Below, piece by piece: positions 56,760 to 64,000 of a stretch of 64,000 nucleotides of DNA. This stretch comes from CAWCDJ01 sp963796675 (GTDB taxonomy: Bacteria > Acidobacteriota > Terriglobia > Bryobacterales > Bryobacteraceae): assembly GCA_963796675.1 (NCBI GenBank), contig CAWCMS010000006.1, positions 124,001 to 188,000 on the forward strand, in the 5' to 3' direction. The position numbers and the translations under genes are program-made. The notes below the pieces were generated by a model, which was not told where the DNA came from, ran no database searches, and worked only from the letters and a program-made list of their open reading frames with translations. Each line of letters begins with the position of its first letter. Position 1 is the first letter of the stretch.

Positions 56760-59480
56760 ATGAAAAAAATAGCGGCGATAGGCGCGTTCGCACTCTTTGC
56801 CACGTGTCTGTATGCGCAGGGGCTAAACACGGGTGGACAGGCCAAGGACGACTGGGAAGAGATCAACTTCGAGTTTAATTCGTCGACCTTGTCGGACGGA
56901 TATCCGAGTCTGCTACGCCTGGCCGATCTCTTGTCGCAGCACAAGGATTATCACGTCAAGGTAACCGGGCATACCGATCACATCGGCTCGAACACATATA
57001 ACGACAAATTGGCGGTACGCCGCGCCGAAGCGGTGAAGGCATTTCTCGTGCATTATGGCGTGTCTCCGGACCAGGTTTCGACCGCCGGCGACGGCAAGCG
57101 GAATCCCGAGGTCCAGGGAGGCGCGAAGGAAGGCCGGTTCATGAACCGGCGCGTGGTGCTGACCGTAACGGACGGCACCGGCAAGCTGATCAAGGAAGGC
57201 GGCATCAGCGACATCCTGCCAACGCTGCTCGAGGCCATGAAGAAGCAGCAGGAATGCTGCGAACAGATTTTGAAGCGGCTCGACAAGCTGGACGATATTC
57301 TCGCCGCCCTGAAGAATCTTCAGGGAGAGAACGACCGGCTGAAGGGCGAGGTCGCCGATCTGCGCAACCAGCAGAATGCGCTGAAGGACCAGATCGCGAA
57401 CGAACCCAAGCCGCTCACCGCGAAGCAGACCGAGGACATCGCGCACACGCAAGCGATCGGCGCCGTGGACGAAGCGCAGAGACGCAACAAGAAGTTCACG
57501 CTGCTCGGGATGAATATCGGTCCCACTTACGGACCGACCAACCGCGGAGGATTCACCTTCAGCGGCAGCGGCCAGTACTTTTCGCCGTTTGGCGGAGACG
57601 GCCACAGCGCCGTCCAGGCCCAGGGCGAATTCATGTACTATCCGGGGAGCAAGGAAGGCCAGTTCGATATCGGTCTTCTGCATCGCTGGGGTGCGGTTCA
57701 GGCCGGCGGTTTCGCCAGCATGAAGTTCCTGGAATTCAGCCAGTATCAGCAGGGCGGAAGCCTGGGACAGGCCGCGTTCCTGTTGGACTACGTATTCAAC
57801 CGCGGCCGTGTGGGAGCGTTTGTGACCCGCGGCTTCAAGAATTACGCCGTGTTGAACAGCGTGGAACTGGCTCCGGGGGCGTACCTCCAGACCTTCGCCC
57901 GCGTGGTGAACCAACAGGGTGTCAACTTCCTGGTCGGAACCTGGGGTGACGCCTTCGTGTCCGGCGACCTGGCGTATCTCAAGATGCGCGAGGACGGCCG
58001 CGATGCTCGTCCGGGCGTCAACCTGAAATTGACGCAACCCTTCTCGCCGCACCTCGCGTTTACGGCGGAAGCCAGCTACAACGAAACATACGTGCAGTCG
58101 GCCGGCAGCGGCCGCCTGGTCTTCGGCCTCGAATTCGGCAATTACATCAAGCCGAAGGAATACGCGAAGACGTCGACGCCGGTGCCGATGGATGTTCCGC
58201 GCATCCGCTACGAATTCGGCACTCGCCGCGTAGGCAGCAGCCCGCCGATCGCGGACGCCGGTCCGAACCAGAATGGCGTTTCCGCCGGCACCGTGACTCT
58301 CAACGGAACCGGTTCTTACGATCCGCTGGGCGAAACGCTGACCTATGCGTGGACGCAGATCTCCGGCCCGACGGTGGCGATCGCCAACGCGAATACCGCA
58401 ACCGCGACCTTCCCCGCGGCCGCCGGACAGACTTACGCGTTCCGCCTGACGGTGACCAATACCGACGGCCTGAAGGGAACCGCGACGACTACCGTTTCGA
58501 CCTCTTCGCCGAGCCAGGTCCGCGTCCTGCAGTTCAGCGCGAGCCCGGCCAATGTCGATCCGGGCCAGCCTACGACCCTGACGTGGGTGGTGGAGAACGC
58601 CACCAGCGTGACCATCAACCCCGGTCCGGGCAGCGTGGATTCGCACTCCGGTTCGGTCTCGGTGACCCCGGCGACGACCACGACTTACACCTTGAGCGCG
58701 ACCGGTCCGGGAGGCACCGTGAACTCCACCGTTACCGTAACGGTGGGCGGCACGGGCAATCCGCAGATCATCCGGTTCGAGGCGAGCCCGCTGAACATCG
58801 CTCCGGGAGCGAGCAGCACATTGAGCTGGACGACGAGCGGCGCCACCACCGTGAGCATCAGCGGGGTGGGTACGGTGACGGCAAACGGCAGCACTACGGT
58901 GAAGCCGAGCCAGACCACGACCTACACGCTGACCGCGAGCGATTCCTCGGGCCACTCCGTGACCGCTCCGGTGACCGTGACGGTCGCAGCCGCATCGGTT
59001 CCGTCGATCGTGACCTTTGTCGCGACTCCGCAGAACATCGATGCCGGCCAATCCACCAAACTCTGCTGGCAGGTGAACGGCGCTACGTCGATCAGTATTA
59101 CGCCGAGCGTCGGGAGCAATCTGGGCGCGAATGATTGCGCCACTGTCAGTCCGACCCAGACCACTACCTACACGCTGACCGCCTCGAATGGCCAGGGCCA
59201 GATCCAGGGCAATGTCACGGTCAACGTCGGACAGGTGCGAATCCTGTCGTTCACGTCGGATCCTGTTACGTCCACCGCCGCGGGCAACCCCGTGACGCTG
59301 TCGTGGCAGACGCAGAACGCCACTTCGGTGGTGATTGTCGGCAATGAGCTGGCGCCGCAATCGCTGCAGCCGAACGGCTCGATCACAGTTAACCCGATCA
59401 CGAACACAACCTATACGTTGACCGCATACGGACCTGGAGGACAGACCGTAAGCGTCACGATATCGGTATTCGTCAGGTGA
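56760..59480 (+). CDS. outer-membrane protein: N-terminal OmpA domain, porin-like barrel, PKD and Ig-like repeats
   Basis: 906 residues. Signal peptide MKKIAAIGAFALFATCLYAQ, then an OmpA/MotB peptidoglycan-binding domain (about 30-140: FEFNSSTLSDGYPSLLRLADLL, VTGHTDHIGSNTYND, LAVRRAEAVKAFLV, MNRRVVL). A coiled coil (160-225) leads to a beta-rich region of alternating aromatic strands (250-480, predicted barrel). A PKD-like domain (AGPNQNGVSAGTVTLNGTGSYDP) and four repeats of about 78 residues follow, each of the form F-A/T-SP...G...TLSW...TTTYTLTA (from about 585 on). The OmpA domain at the N-terminus is unusual; it is normally C-terminal. The last repeat ends at the terminus. Likely anchors to the cell wall and displays Ig-like domains outside. 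Confidence 0.85.
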   Translation: MKKIAAIGAFALFATCLYAQGLNTGGQAKDDWEEINFEFNSSTLSDGYPSLLRLADLLSQHKDYHVKVTGHTDHIGSNTYNDKLAVRRAEAVKAFLVHYGVSPDQVSTAGDGKRNPEVQGGAKEGRFMNRRVVLTVTDGTGKLIKEGGISDILPTLLEAMKKQQECCEQILKRLDKLDDILAALKNLQGENDRLKGEVADLRNQQNALKDQIANEPKPLTAKQTEDIAHTQAIGAVDEAQRRNKKFTLLGMNIGPTYGPTNRGGFTFSGSGQYFSPFGGDGHSAVQAQGEFMYYPGSKEGQFDIGLLHRWGAVQAGGFASMKFLEFSQYQQGGSLGQAAFLLDYVFNRGRVGAFVTRGFKNYAVLNSVELAPGAYLQTFARVVNQQGVNFLVGTWGDAFVSGDLAYLKMREDGRDARPGVNLKLTQPFSPHLAFTAEASYNETYVQSAGSGRLVFGLEFGNYIKPKEYAKTSTPVPMDVPRIRYEFGTRRVGSSPPIADAGPNQNGVSAGTVTLNGTGSYDPLGETLTYAWTQISGPTVAIANANTATATFPAAAGQTYAFRLTVTNTDGLKGTATTTVSTSSPSQVRVLQFSASPANVDPGQPTTLTWVVENATSVTINPGPGSVDSHSGSVSVTPATTTTYTLSATGPGGTVNSTVTVTVGGTGNPQIIRFEASPLNIAPGASSTLSWTTSGATTVSISGVGTVTANGSTTVKPSQTTTYTLTASDSSGHSVTAPVTVTVAAASVPSIVTFVATPQNIDAGQSTKLCWQVNGATSISITPSVGSNLGANDCATVSPTQTTTYTLTASNGQGQIQGNVTVNVGQVRILSFTSDPVTSTAAGNPVTLSWQTQNATSVVIVGNELAPQSLQPNGSITVNPITNTTYTLTAYGPGGQTVSVTISVFVR

Positions 59481-59505
59481 CGGGAGTTCCTTAGGTCCAC
59501 CAGAA

Positions 59506-59538
59506 GCCGGGCAACGAGGGTGCTGCCCGGCTTTTGTT
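59506..59538 (+). terminator. intrinsic terminator after the OmpA/Ig gene
   Basis: Stem AGCCGGGCA / TGCCCGGCT (nine perfect pairs) around a nine- to ten-base loop, followed by TTTGTTT. It lies 26 bases after the stop. Confidence 0.85.
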
Positions 59539-59616
59539 TACCGCGGAGGCTTCGCTTCCCCGGCTTCGCCCTTGCGGGCATAGAATGCAACAGAGATGTC
59601 TATTTGTGAGGAGGTT

Positions 59617-60129
59617 ATGACGATACGTATCGGAGCAGTGATTCTGGCATTAGCGGCCCTGCCACTGGCCGCGCAACAGACCGGGTCGTTGAGCGTGAAA
59701 GCGAACACGGGACGGGCCGGCGTATTCCTGGACGGGAAGTATTTGGGGCCCGCCGCGAACTTTCGGATTGCACGGACCTATTCCGTGCCGGCCGGGGAGC
59801 ACCAGGTCAAACTGGTAGATCCGCGCTACGAGGAGTACAACTCGAAGGTGAACATCGTGGCAGGCAAGAAGACCACGATTAAACAGGCGCTGAAGGAATT
59901 GCCGCCCGCGAAGCCGCCGTTCGGCATGGTTCACACGCGTTCGGCCGACAAGTTCGCCGCGGTCTACGTCAACGGCAGGTTTATGGGACACGCCGGCGAG
60001 TTCAACAACGGCAGTCAGGCATTGCTGCTGAATCCCGGTGATTACGATGTCAAGATCGTACCCACGTCGGGCCAGCCGATTGAGCAGAAGGTGAAGGTCG
60101 AGGCCGACAAGAGTGTCATCGTGAAGTAG
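59617..60129 (+). CDS. exported PEGA-domain protein
   Basis: 170 residues (177 if the ATG at 59596 is used). The ATG 59617 has AGGAGGT almost touching it, so the upstream ATG remains possible; both give a signal peptide ending near LAALPLAAQ. Two PEGA-like beta units follow: GSLSVKANTGRAGVFLDGKYLGPA ... and FAAVYVNGRFMGHAGEFNNG ... LNPGDYDVKIV, the pattern of PEGA surface-layer or anchor domains. Length and lack of catalytic residues suggest a structural or adaptor role. The HHH protein gene follows 11 bases later on the same strand, so they are probably co-transcribed. Confidence 0.8.
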   Translation: MTIRIGAVILALAALPLAAQQTGSLSVKANTGRAGVFLDGKYLGPAANFRIARTYSVPAGEHQVKLVDPRYEEYNSKVNIVAGKKTTIKQALKELPPAKPPFGMVHTRSADKFAAVYVNGRFMGHAGEFNNGSQALLLNPGDYDVKIVPTSGQPIEQKVKVEADKSVIVK

Positions 60130-60140
60130 AGGGGAGGTTT

Positions 60141-60458
60141 ATGAAGATCGCACGCTACCTGATCGGGCTGGTGATGGCGCTTTCTCTTCTGGCGGCGCCC
60201 ACGCCCAGCCCCGCGCCACAGCTTCCGCAGAAGGCCGCCGGCGTCAAGTCGAAGGCCTCCAAGGCGACCAGCCTGCTGGACATCAACACCGCCAGCGCCG
60301 ACGAATTGAAGGCGCTGCCGGGAATCGGCACGGCTTATTCGCAGAAAATCATCGACGGCCGTCCGTATCGGGCCAAGAACGAACTCGTGCAGAAGAAGAT
60401 CATTCCTCAGGCGACCTACGACAAGATCAAGGGCATGATCATCGCGAAAAAGAAATAA
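60141..60458 (+). CDS. exported helix-hairpin-helix protein (ComEA-like)
   Basis: 105 residues with signal MKIARYLIGLVMALSLLAAP, a proline-rich linker, then two HhH motifs: LLDINTASADELKALPGIG and NELVQKKIIPQATYDKIKG. This is the ComEA-type DNA-binding domain seen in natural-transformation proteins and in short secreted relatives. GGGGAGG precedes the start. Without a membrane anchor beyond the signal, a periplasmic DNA-binding role is likely; involvement in DNA uptake is only inferred. Confidence 0.85.
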   Translation: MKIARYLIGLVMALSLLAAPTPSPAPQLPQKAAGVKSKASKATSLLDINTASADELKALPGIGTAYSQKIIDGRPYRAKNELVQKKIIPQATYDKIKGMIIAKKK

Positions 60459-60467
60459 GCTTCCGCG

Positions 60468-60495
60468 GCCCGGCCGGGCAATGCCCCGGCCGGGC
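60468..60495. terminator. GC-rich hairpin between convergent genes
   Basis: A near-perfect 13-bp stem (GCCCGGCCGGGCA / TGCCCCGGCCGGGC with one bulge) lies 10 bases after the HhH gene and 21 bases beyond the stop of the convergent DUF2934 gene. There is no T-run, so Rho-independent termination is uncertain, but its place between convergent genes suggests a bidirectional stop. Confidence 0.4.
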
Positions 60496-60515
60496 AGGGC
60501 GGAGGCCCAGCCTGG

Positions 60516-60722
60516 CTACAACTCGCGGCGGCGGAGCAGTTCCTGCTCCGCGCGAAACCAATCTTCCCAGGGAGAGCCTCCCCTTCCGCCGCGGGCTTCC
60601 CAATATGAGTAGGCGAGCTCGGAGATCTCCTCACGAGTGGGCGCCGACATTTCATCGGTCGCCTCCATATCCTCGAACCGCGAGATTCCGGGCTCATCGT
60701 CCAACAGCTTGGTGCTTTCCAT
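60516..60722 (-). CDS. DUF2934 small protein
   Basis: 68 residues from the ATG at 60722 (MESTKLLDDEPGISRFEDME), preceded by GAGAGGGG. The C-terminal half APTREEISELAYSYWEARGG followed by SPWEDWFRAEQEL is the DUF2934 motif. The family is found across acidobacteria, proteobacteria and others without known function, often near carbohydrate or stress genes. A longer start at 60791 has no domain support. Lies between the HhH gene (convergent) and treY (divergent). Confidence 0.8.
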   Translation of the reverse strand: MESTKLLDDEPGISRFEDMEATDEMSAPTREEISELAYSYWEARGGRGGSPWEDWFRAEQELLRRREL

Positions 60723-60859
60723 ACGGCCCCTCTCCAGAGTAGGGCTGGTCCGGGCACGATGGTTGTGCGATCTTCCACAAGAATTCAGCATGCTGTTCCG
60801 AACAATACTGTATAGCAGATAGCCGTCACATTTGGGAAGCTACGATAGGAATTCGATGG

Positions 60860-63589
60860 ATGAGGATACCCTGCACAACGTATCGCCTGCAGTATCACAA
60901 GGATTTCCGCTTCGTGGACGGCCGTGACCTGGTGCCGTACCTGAGCGATCTGGGCATCACCGACATGTACTCGTCGCCCAGCTACAAGGCGCGCCGAGGC
61001 AGTTCGCACGGCTACGATATCGCCAACCCCCTGCGCATGAATTCCGAGCTCGGCACGCAGGAGGATTTCGACGAACTGGCCGGCAAGCTGCGGCACTACG
61101 GCATGGGGCTGCTCATCGATAGTGTGCCCAACCACATGGCGGCGAGCTACGAAAACCCGTGGTGGAGCGACGTGCTGGAGAACGGCCACTCTTCGGCGTT
61201 CGCCGGGTACTTCGATATCGACTGGCACCCGAGCACGAGCAAGGCCGCCTTCCTGCAGGATAACCGCGTGCTGCTGCCGGTGTTGGGCGATCTCTACGGC
61301 AACGTTCTCGAAAATGGCGAGCTTTCCCTGCGGATGGAAGACACCGGGATCTATGTCCGGTATTACGATTGGCGGCTGCCGCTCGATCCGAGGACATACG
61401 CGATGATTCTGGCTCGCACCCCGGGCCCTGCCGCGCTCGAGGAACTCCGCGCGGAGTTCGAGCGCCTGCCGGACCGGAACGAGACGGCGACCGAGCGGGT
61501 GATGGAGCGCCGCCGCGAAAAGGAGCAGATCAAGGCCAAGCTGTGGCGCGCGTATCTTTCGGATCCGCAGGTCAAGCGGCCGGTGGACGAGTCGCTGGCG
61601 GCGATCAGCGGGTCGATCGAGGAGTTCGACGATCTGCTGTCGCGACAGGTCTGGCGGCTGGCGTATTGGAAGATCGGCTTCGAGGAGATCAACTACCGCC
61701 GCTTCTTCGACATCAACGAACTGGTGGCGCTGCGTATCGAATCGCCCGAAGTGTTCGACAACCGGCACCAGAAGACTCTCGAACTGCTGCGCGACGAGAA
61801 GGTCACCGGCCTGCGCATCGATCACATCGACGGGCTCTGGGATCCGGAGTGCTACCTGCGGCGGATGCAGTCCCGCTCGGGAGGCGTCTACATCGTGGTG
61901 GAGAAGATTCTCGGCCGCGACGAGCCGATGCCCGACTGGCCGGTCAACGGCACGACGGGCTACGACTTCCTCAACGCCCTGAACGGAATCTTCGTGGAGC
62001 CGCGAGGGCTGGAGCGGATCGAAAAGACCTACGCGAATCGCACCGGCAGCCATCTGCCGTTTGCGGAGCTCTGCTACCAGTGCAACAAGCTGGCGATGGA
62101 GAGCCTTTTCACCGGTGATATGAACGCTCTCTCGCATCACCTGGGGGCGCTCGCGGCGTACCACCGGCAGGCGCGCGATGTCCGCATTTCCGAATTGCGC
62201 GAAGCACTGGTGGAGGTCTCGGCATGCCTCCCGGTGTATCGCACGTACATACACGGACCGCGCATTTCGGCGCGCGACCGCGGATACCTCGAGCGGACGC
62301 TGGCGCTGGCGCGGCGCCGGACCGCGCCCGACCGCATCAGTGACGCCGCATTCGCGTTCATCCGCGCGGTGCTGCTGCTGGAAGTGCCGGACTACCTGGA
62401 ATCGCGCCGCGCGGACTGGCTCGACTTTACGATGCGGTGGCAGCAGTTCACCGGGCCGGTAATGGCTAAGGGGCTCGAGGACACCGCCAATTACCGGCAC
62501 AACAGTCTGCTCTCGCTCAACGAAGTGGGAGGCGATGCGCTGCGTGAACGGCCTCCCTTTACGCTCGCCGAATTTCACGAGTTCAACCGCCGCCGCGCGG
62601 AGCAGTGGCCCGACACATTGAACGCGACCGGGACGCACGACACCAAGCGCGGCGAGGATGTTCGCGCCCGCCTCAACGTTCTCACCGAAATGCCGGAGGA
62701 GTGGGAGCGGCGTCTCGCAAGCTGGATGAGTTGGAACGAGCCGTGCCGCGTGATGGTGAACGGGGTGGAGGCGCCATCGGCTTCCGAAGAGATCCTGATC
62801 TATCAGACCCTGCTCGGGGCATGGCCGAACGATCCGGGGGAGGAAGCGGAATTCCGCGACCGGGTCAAAGAGTTCCTGGTGAAGGCTCTCCGCGAAGCCA
62901 AGCAGAACAGCAGTTGGATCGAGCCCCAGGAGGAATACGAGCGCGCGGCGCAGCAGTTCGTGGAGCGGATCCTGACGGGCGACTCGCCGTTCCTGGCGGA
63001 CTTCCGGCAGTTTCAGTCGACGGTGGCTCGATACGGTGCGAACAATGGCCTGGCGCAATTGCTGGTGAAGATCGCTGCTCCAGGGATTCCGGATTTTTAC
63101 CAGGGCACCGAGTTGTGGAGCTTCACACTGGTGGATCCGGATAACCGCCGGCCAGTGGACTATCGCAAGCGTCGCGCGCTGCTCGACGGATTGCGGCGCA
63201 GGGGAGCCGAAGATCCGCAGACACTGTTGCGCGAGTTGCAGGCCGATCCGCAGCAGGACGAAGCCAAGCTCTACCTGATGTTCAAGGGGCTGGAGTTCCG
63301 CAAGGCGAACGCCGATCTCTTCGCACGCGGCGAGTACCTGGCGATGGCCGCGCGGGGCGCCGCCGCCGATCACGTCTGTGCGTTTGCGCGGCACCTGAAC
63401 GGCGATTGGGCCGTGGCGGTGGCTCCGCGCTGGACCAGCCGGATTGAGGGCTGGGGCGATACGCAACTGCCCCTGCCGCATCGCGGGCCGTGGCGCAACG
63501 TGCTCAGCGGCGCGCCAGTACGGTCGGACCGGGTGGAAGAGCTGCTGAGCGACTTTCCCGTGGCTCTGCTGGCCGTGGCGGGGCGGTAG
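60860..63589 (+). CDS. treY: maltooligosyltrehalose synthase
   Basis: 909 residues, the usual length for TreY (EC 5.4.99.15), which converts the reducing-end alpha-1,4 bond of maltooligosaccharides to the alpha,alpha-1,1 bond of trehalose. GH13 motifs: IPCTTYRLQYHKDF (start, substrate barrel), DSVPNHMA (region I), GLRIDHIDGLWDP (region II with nucleophile Asp), VVEKILGRDEP (region III with Glu) and NATGTHDTKRGEDVRARL (region IV). TreY normally works with TreZ, which releases trehalose; treZ is not in the window. The ATG at 60860 is the best start, close before the conserved Y-R-L-Q. Intact frame. Confidence 0.95.
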   Translation: MRIPCTTYRLQYHKDFRFVDGRDLVPYLSDLGITDMYSSPSYKARRGSSHGYDIANPLRMNSELGTQEDFDELAGKLRHYGMGLLIDSVPNHMAASYENPWWSDVLENGHSSAFAGYFDIDWHPSTSKAAFLQDNRVLLPVLGDLYGNVLENGELSLRMEDTGIYVRYYDWRLPLDPRTYAMILARTPGPAALEELRAEFERLPDRNETATERVMERRREKEQIKAKLWRAYLSDPQVKRPVDESLAAISGSIEEFDDLLSRQVWRLAYWKIGFEEINYRRFFDINELVALRIESPEVFDNRHQKTLELLRDEKVTGLRIDHIDGLWDPECYLRRMQSRSGGVYIVVEKILGRDEPMPDWPVNGTTGYDFLNALNGIFVEPRGLERIEKTYANRTGSHLPFAELCYQCNKLAMESLFTGDMNALSHHLGALAAYHRQARDVRISELREALVEVSACLPVYRTYIHGPRISARDRGYLERTLALARRRTAPDRISDAAFAFIRAVLLLEVPDYLESRRADWLDFTMRWQQFTGPVMAKGLEDTANYRHNSLLSLNEVGGDALRERPPFTLAEFHEFNRRRAEQWPDTLNATGTHDTKRGEDVRARLNVLTEMPEEWERRLASWMSWNEPCRVMVNGVEAPSASEEILIYQTLLGAWPNDPGEEAEFRDRVKEFLVKALREAKQNSSWIEPQEEYERAAQQFVERILTGDSPFLADFRQFQSTVARYGANNGLAQLLVKIAAPGIPDFYQGTELWSFTLVDPDNRRPVDYRKRRALLDGLRRRGAEDPQTLLRELQADPQQDEAKLYLMFKGLEFRKANADLFARGEYLAMAARGAAADHVCAFARHLNGDWAVAVAPRWTSRIEGWGDTQLPLPHRGPWRNVLSGAPVRSDRVEELLSDFPVALLAVAGR

Positions 63590-63598
63590 CGCGCCGCT

Positions 63599-64000
63599 TC
63601 AGCTCAGGCTTTCGGCGCTGTATCGCGCGACCAGTCCGCTCCGGATGGCGTGCCGGTAAACGGACGCGAAATACCAGCAGGACAACACCAGGTAGACAGC
63701 CGACAGAGCCGCCGCGCCGGTCATCGAGACGGCTGAAGGCTTTCCGCCCGCAACGATATGCCGCACGCCCTCGAAGACGTAGGATGGCGGCAGCAGGCGG
63801 GAGAGGGCTTGCATCCAGCCGGGCAGCGTGGAGAGCGGGTAGAACACCCCGGCGAAGGGCGAAAGCACCGCCGGAATCGGCCAGATGAACCACTCGGCGG
63901 CGGGACCGAGCCTCAGCACAATGGCGGCGGCGAAGATGCCGAGCGCGATGCCGAAAATGAACAGTACGAAGACGAAGTGCGCGAGCGGCAGCCCGTAGCC
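63599..64000 (-). CDS. ABC-2 type transporter permease, C-terminal part (runs off the window)
   Basis: The frame is open from the window edge to the stop at 63599 (at least 133 residues). Membrane helices: HFVFVLFIFGIALGIFAAAIV, WFIWPIPAVLSPFAGVFYPL (the typical ABC-2 conserved P-x-S/T-Y-PL segment), and AALSAVYLVLSCWYFASVY. LPGWMQALSRLLPPSYVFEG is the classical helix of drug/polysaccharide ABC-2 permeases before the last segment. It would form a heteromer with an ATPase encoded further upstream on the minus strand. Substrate not predictable. Confidence 0.8.
   Translation of the reverse strand, partial: GYGLPLAHFVFVLFIFGIALGIFAAAIVLRLGPAAEWFIWPIPAVLSPFAGVFYPLSTLPGWMQALSRLLPPSYVFEGVRHIVAGGKPSAVSMTGAAALSAVYLVLSCWYFASVYRHAIRSGLVARYSAESLS

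Noticed and set aside
56913..59360. 815-codon minus-strand frame
   Set aside because: Antisense to the OmpA/Ig gene; no recognisable domain.
60785..63481. 898-codon minus-strand frame
   Set aside because: Antisense to treY, whose GH13 motifs are complete; composition typical of a shadow frame.

Overview
The window looks like chromosomal DNA of a Bryobacterales / Candidatus Solibacter-type acidobacterium. It is GC-rich and carries lineage-typical families: three MacB/FtsX-like ADOP permeases (acidobacterial duplicated orphan permeases), a small PadR regulator beside one of them, a DUF1552 + DUF1592/cytochrome pair, a CadC-like wHTH/TolB/TPR regulator, a PEP-CTERM protein and a protein ending in the Solibacter-type TIGR03437 domain. 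All family assignments come from motif reading; no database search was possible.

Layout. 1-8.6 kb: TPR remnant, TPR lipoprotein, ADOP permease, pyruvate carboxylase (one frameshift before its biotin domain). 8.9-16 kb: overlapping minus-strand pair (vanadium-haloperoxidase-like enzyme and TPR protein), a regulator with an in-frame amber codon, a PEP-CTERM protein and a DinB-like protein. 16-26 kb: an insertion-sequence graveyard. It holds three IS630-type elements, one IS5-type element, one IS21 left-end remnant, a VOC gene and a TonB/Sel1 gene broken by insertions, and two copies of a chimeric pseudogene joining part of a molybdopterin oxidoreductase gene to the biotin-carrier end of the pyruvate carboxylase gene. 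26.7-29.3 kb: the intact molybdopterin oxidoreductase and an overlapping lipoprotein gene. 29.3-45 kb: glycosyltransferase, DksA/TraR protein, NadD-like protein, heavily frameshifted NHL/TIGR03437 protein, actin-like ATPase with a coiled-coil partner, PGRP-type amidase, TIM-barrel protein, M14 peptidase, ADOP permease and PadR. 45.5-52.4 kb: ADOP permease, DUF1552, DUF1592. 52.4-64 kb: CCA-adding enzyme, a c-di-AMP (ydaO/yuaA) riboswitch in front of a KimA-like APC transporter, RNase P RNA (minus strand), an OmpA/Ig-repeat outer-membrane protein, PEGA and helix-hairpin-helix proteins, DUF2934 protein, maltooligosyltrehalose synthase and the end of an ABC-2 permease.

Functional links. The riboswitch-transporter unit suggests potassium homeostasis under c-di-AMP control. 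treY points to trehalose made from glucan chains under desiccation or osmotic stress. The PadR promoter carries two tandem dyads about 21 bp apart and looks autoregulated together with its downstream ADOP permease. DUF1552/DUF1592 form a secreted pair. The actin-like/coiled-coil pair looks like a small filament system of unknown purpose.

Caution. Many otherwise conserved genes, especially between about 31.8 and 45 kb, carry single-base frameshifts, while several genes of 700-1000 codons elsewhere are intact. Sequencing or assembly error is a serious alternative to gene decay for these.
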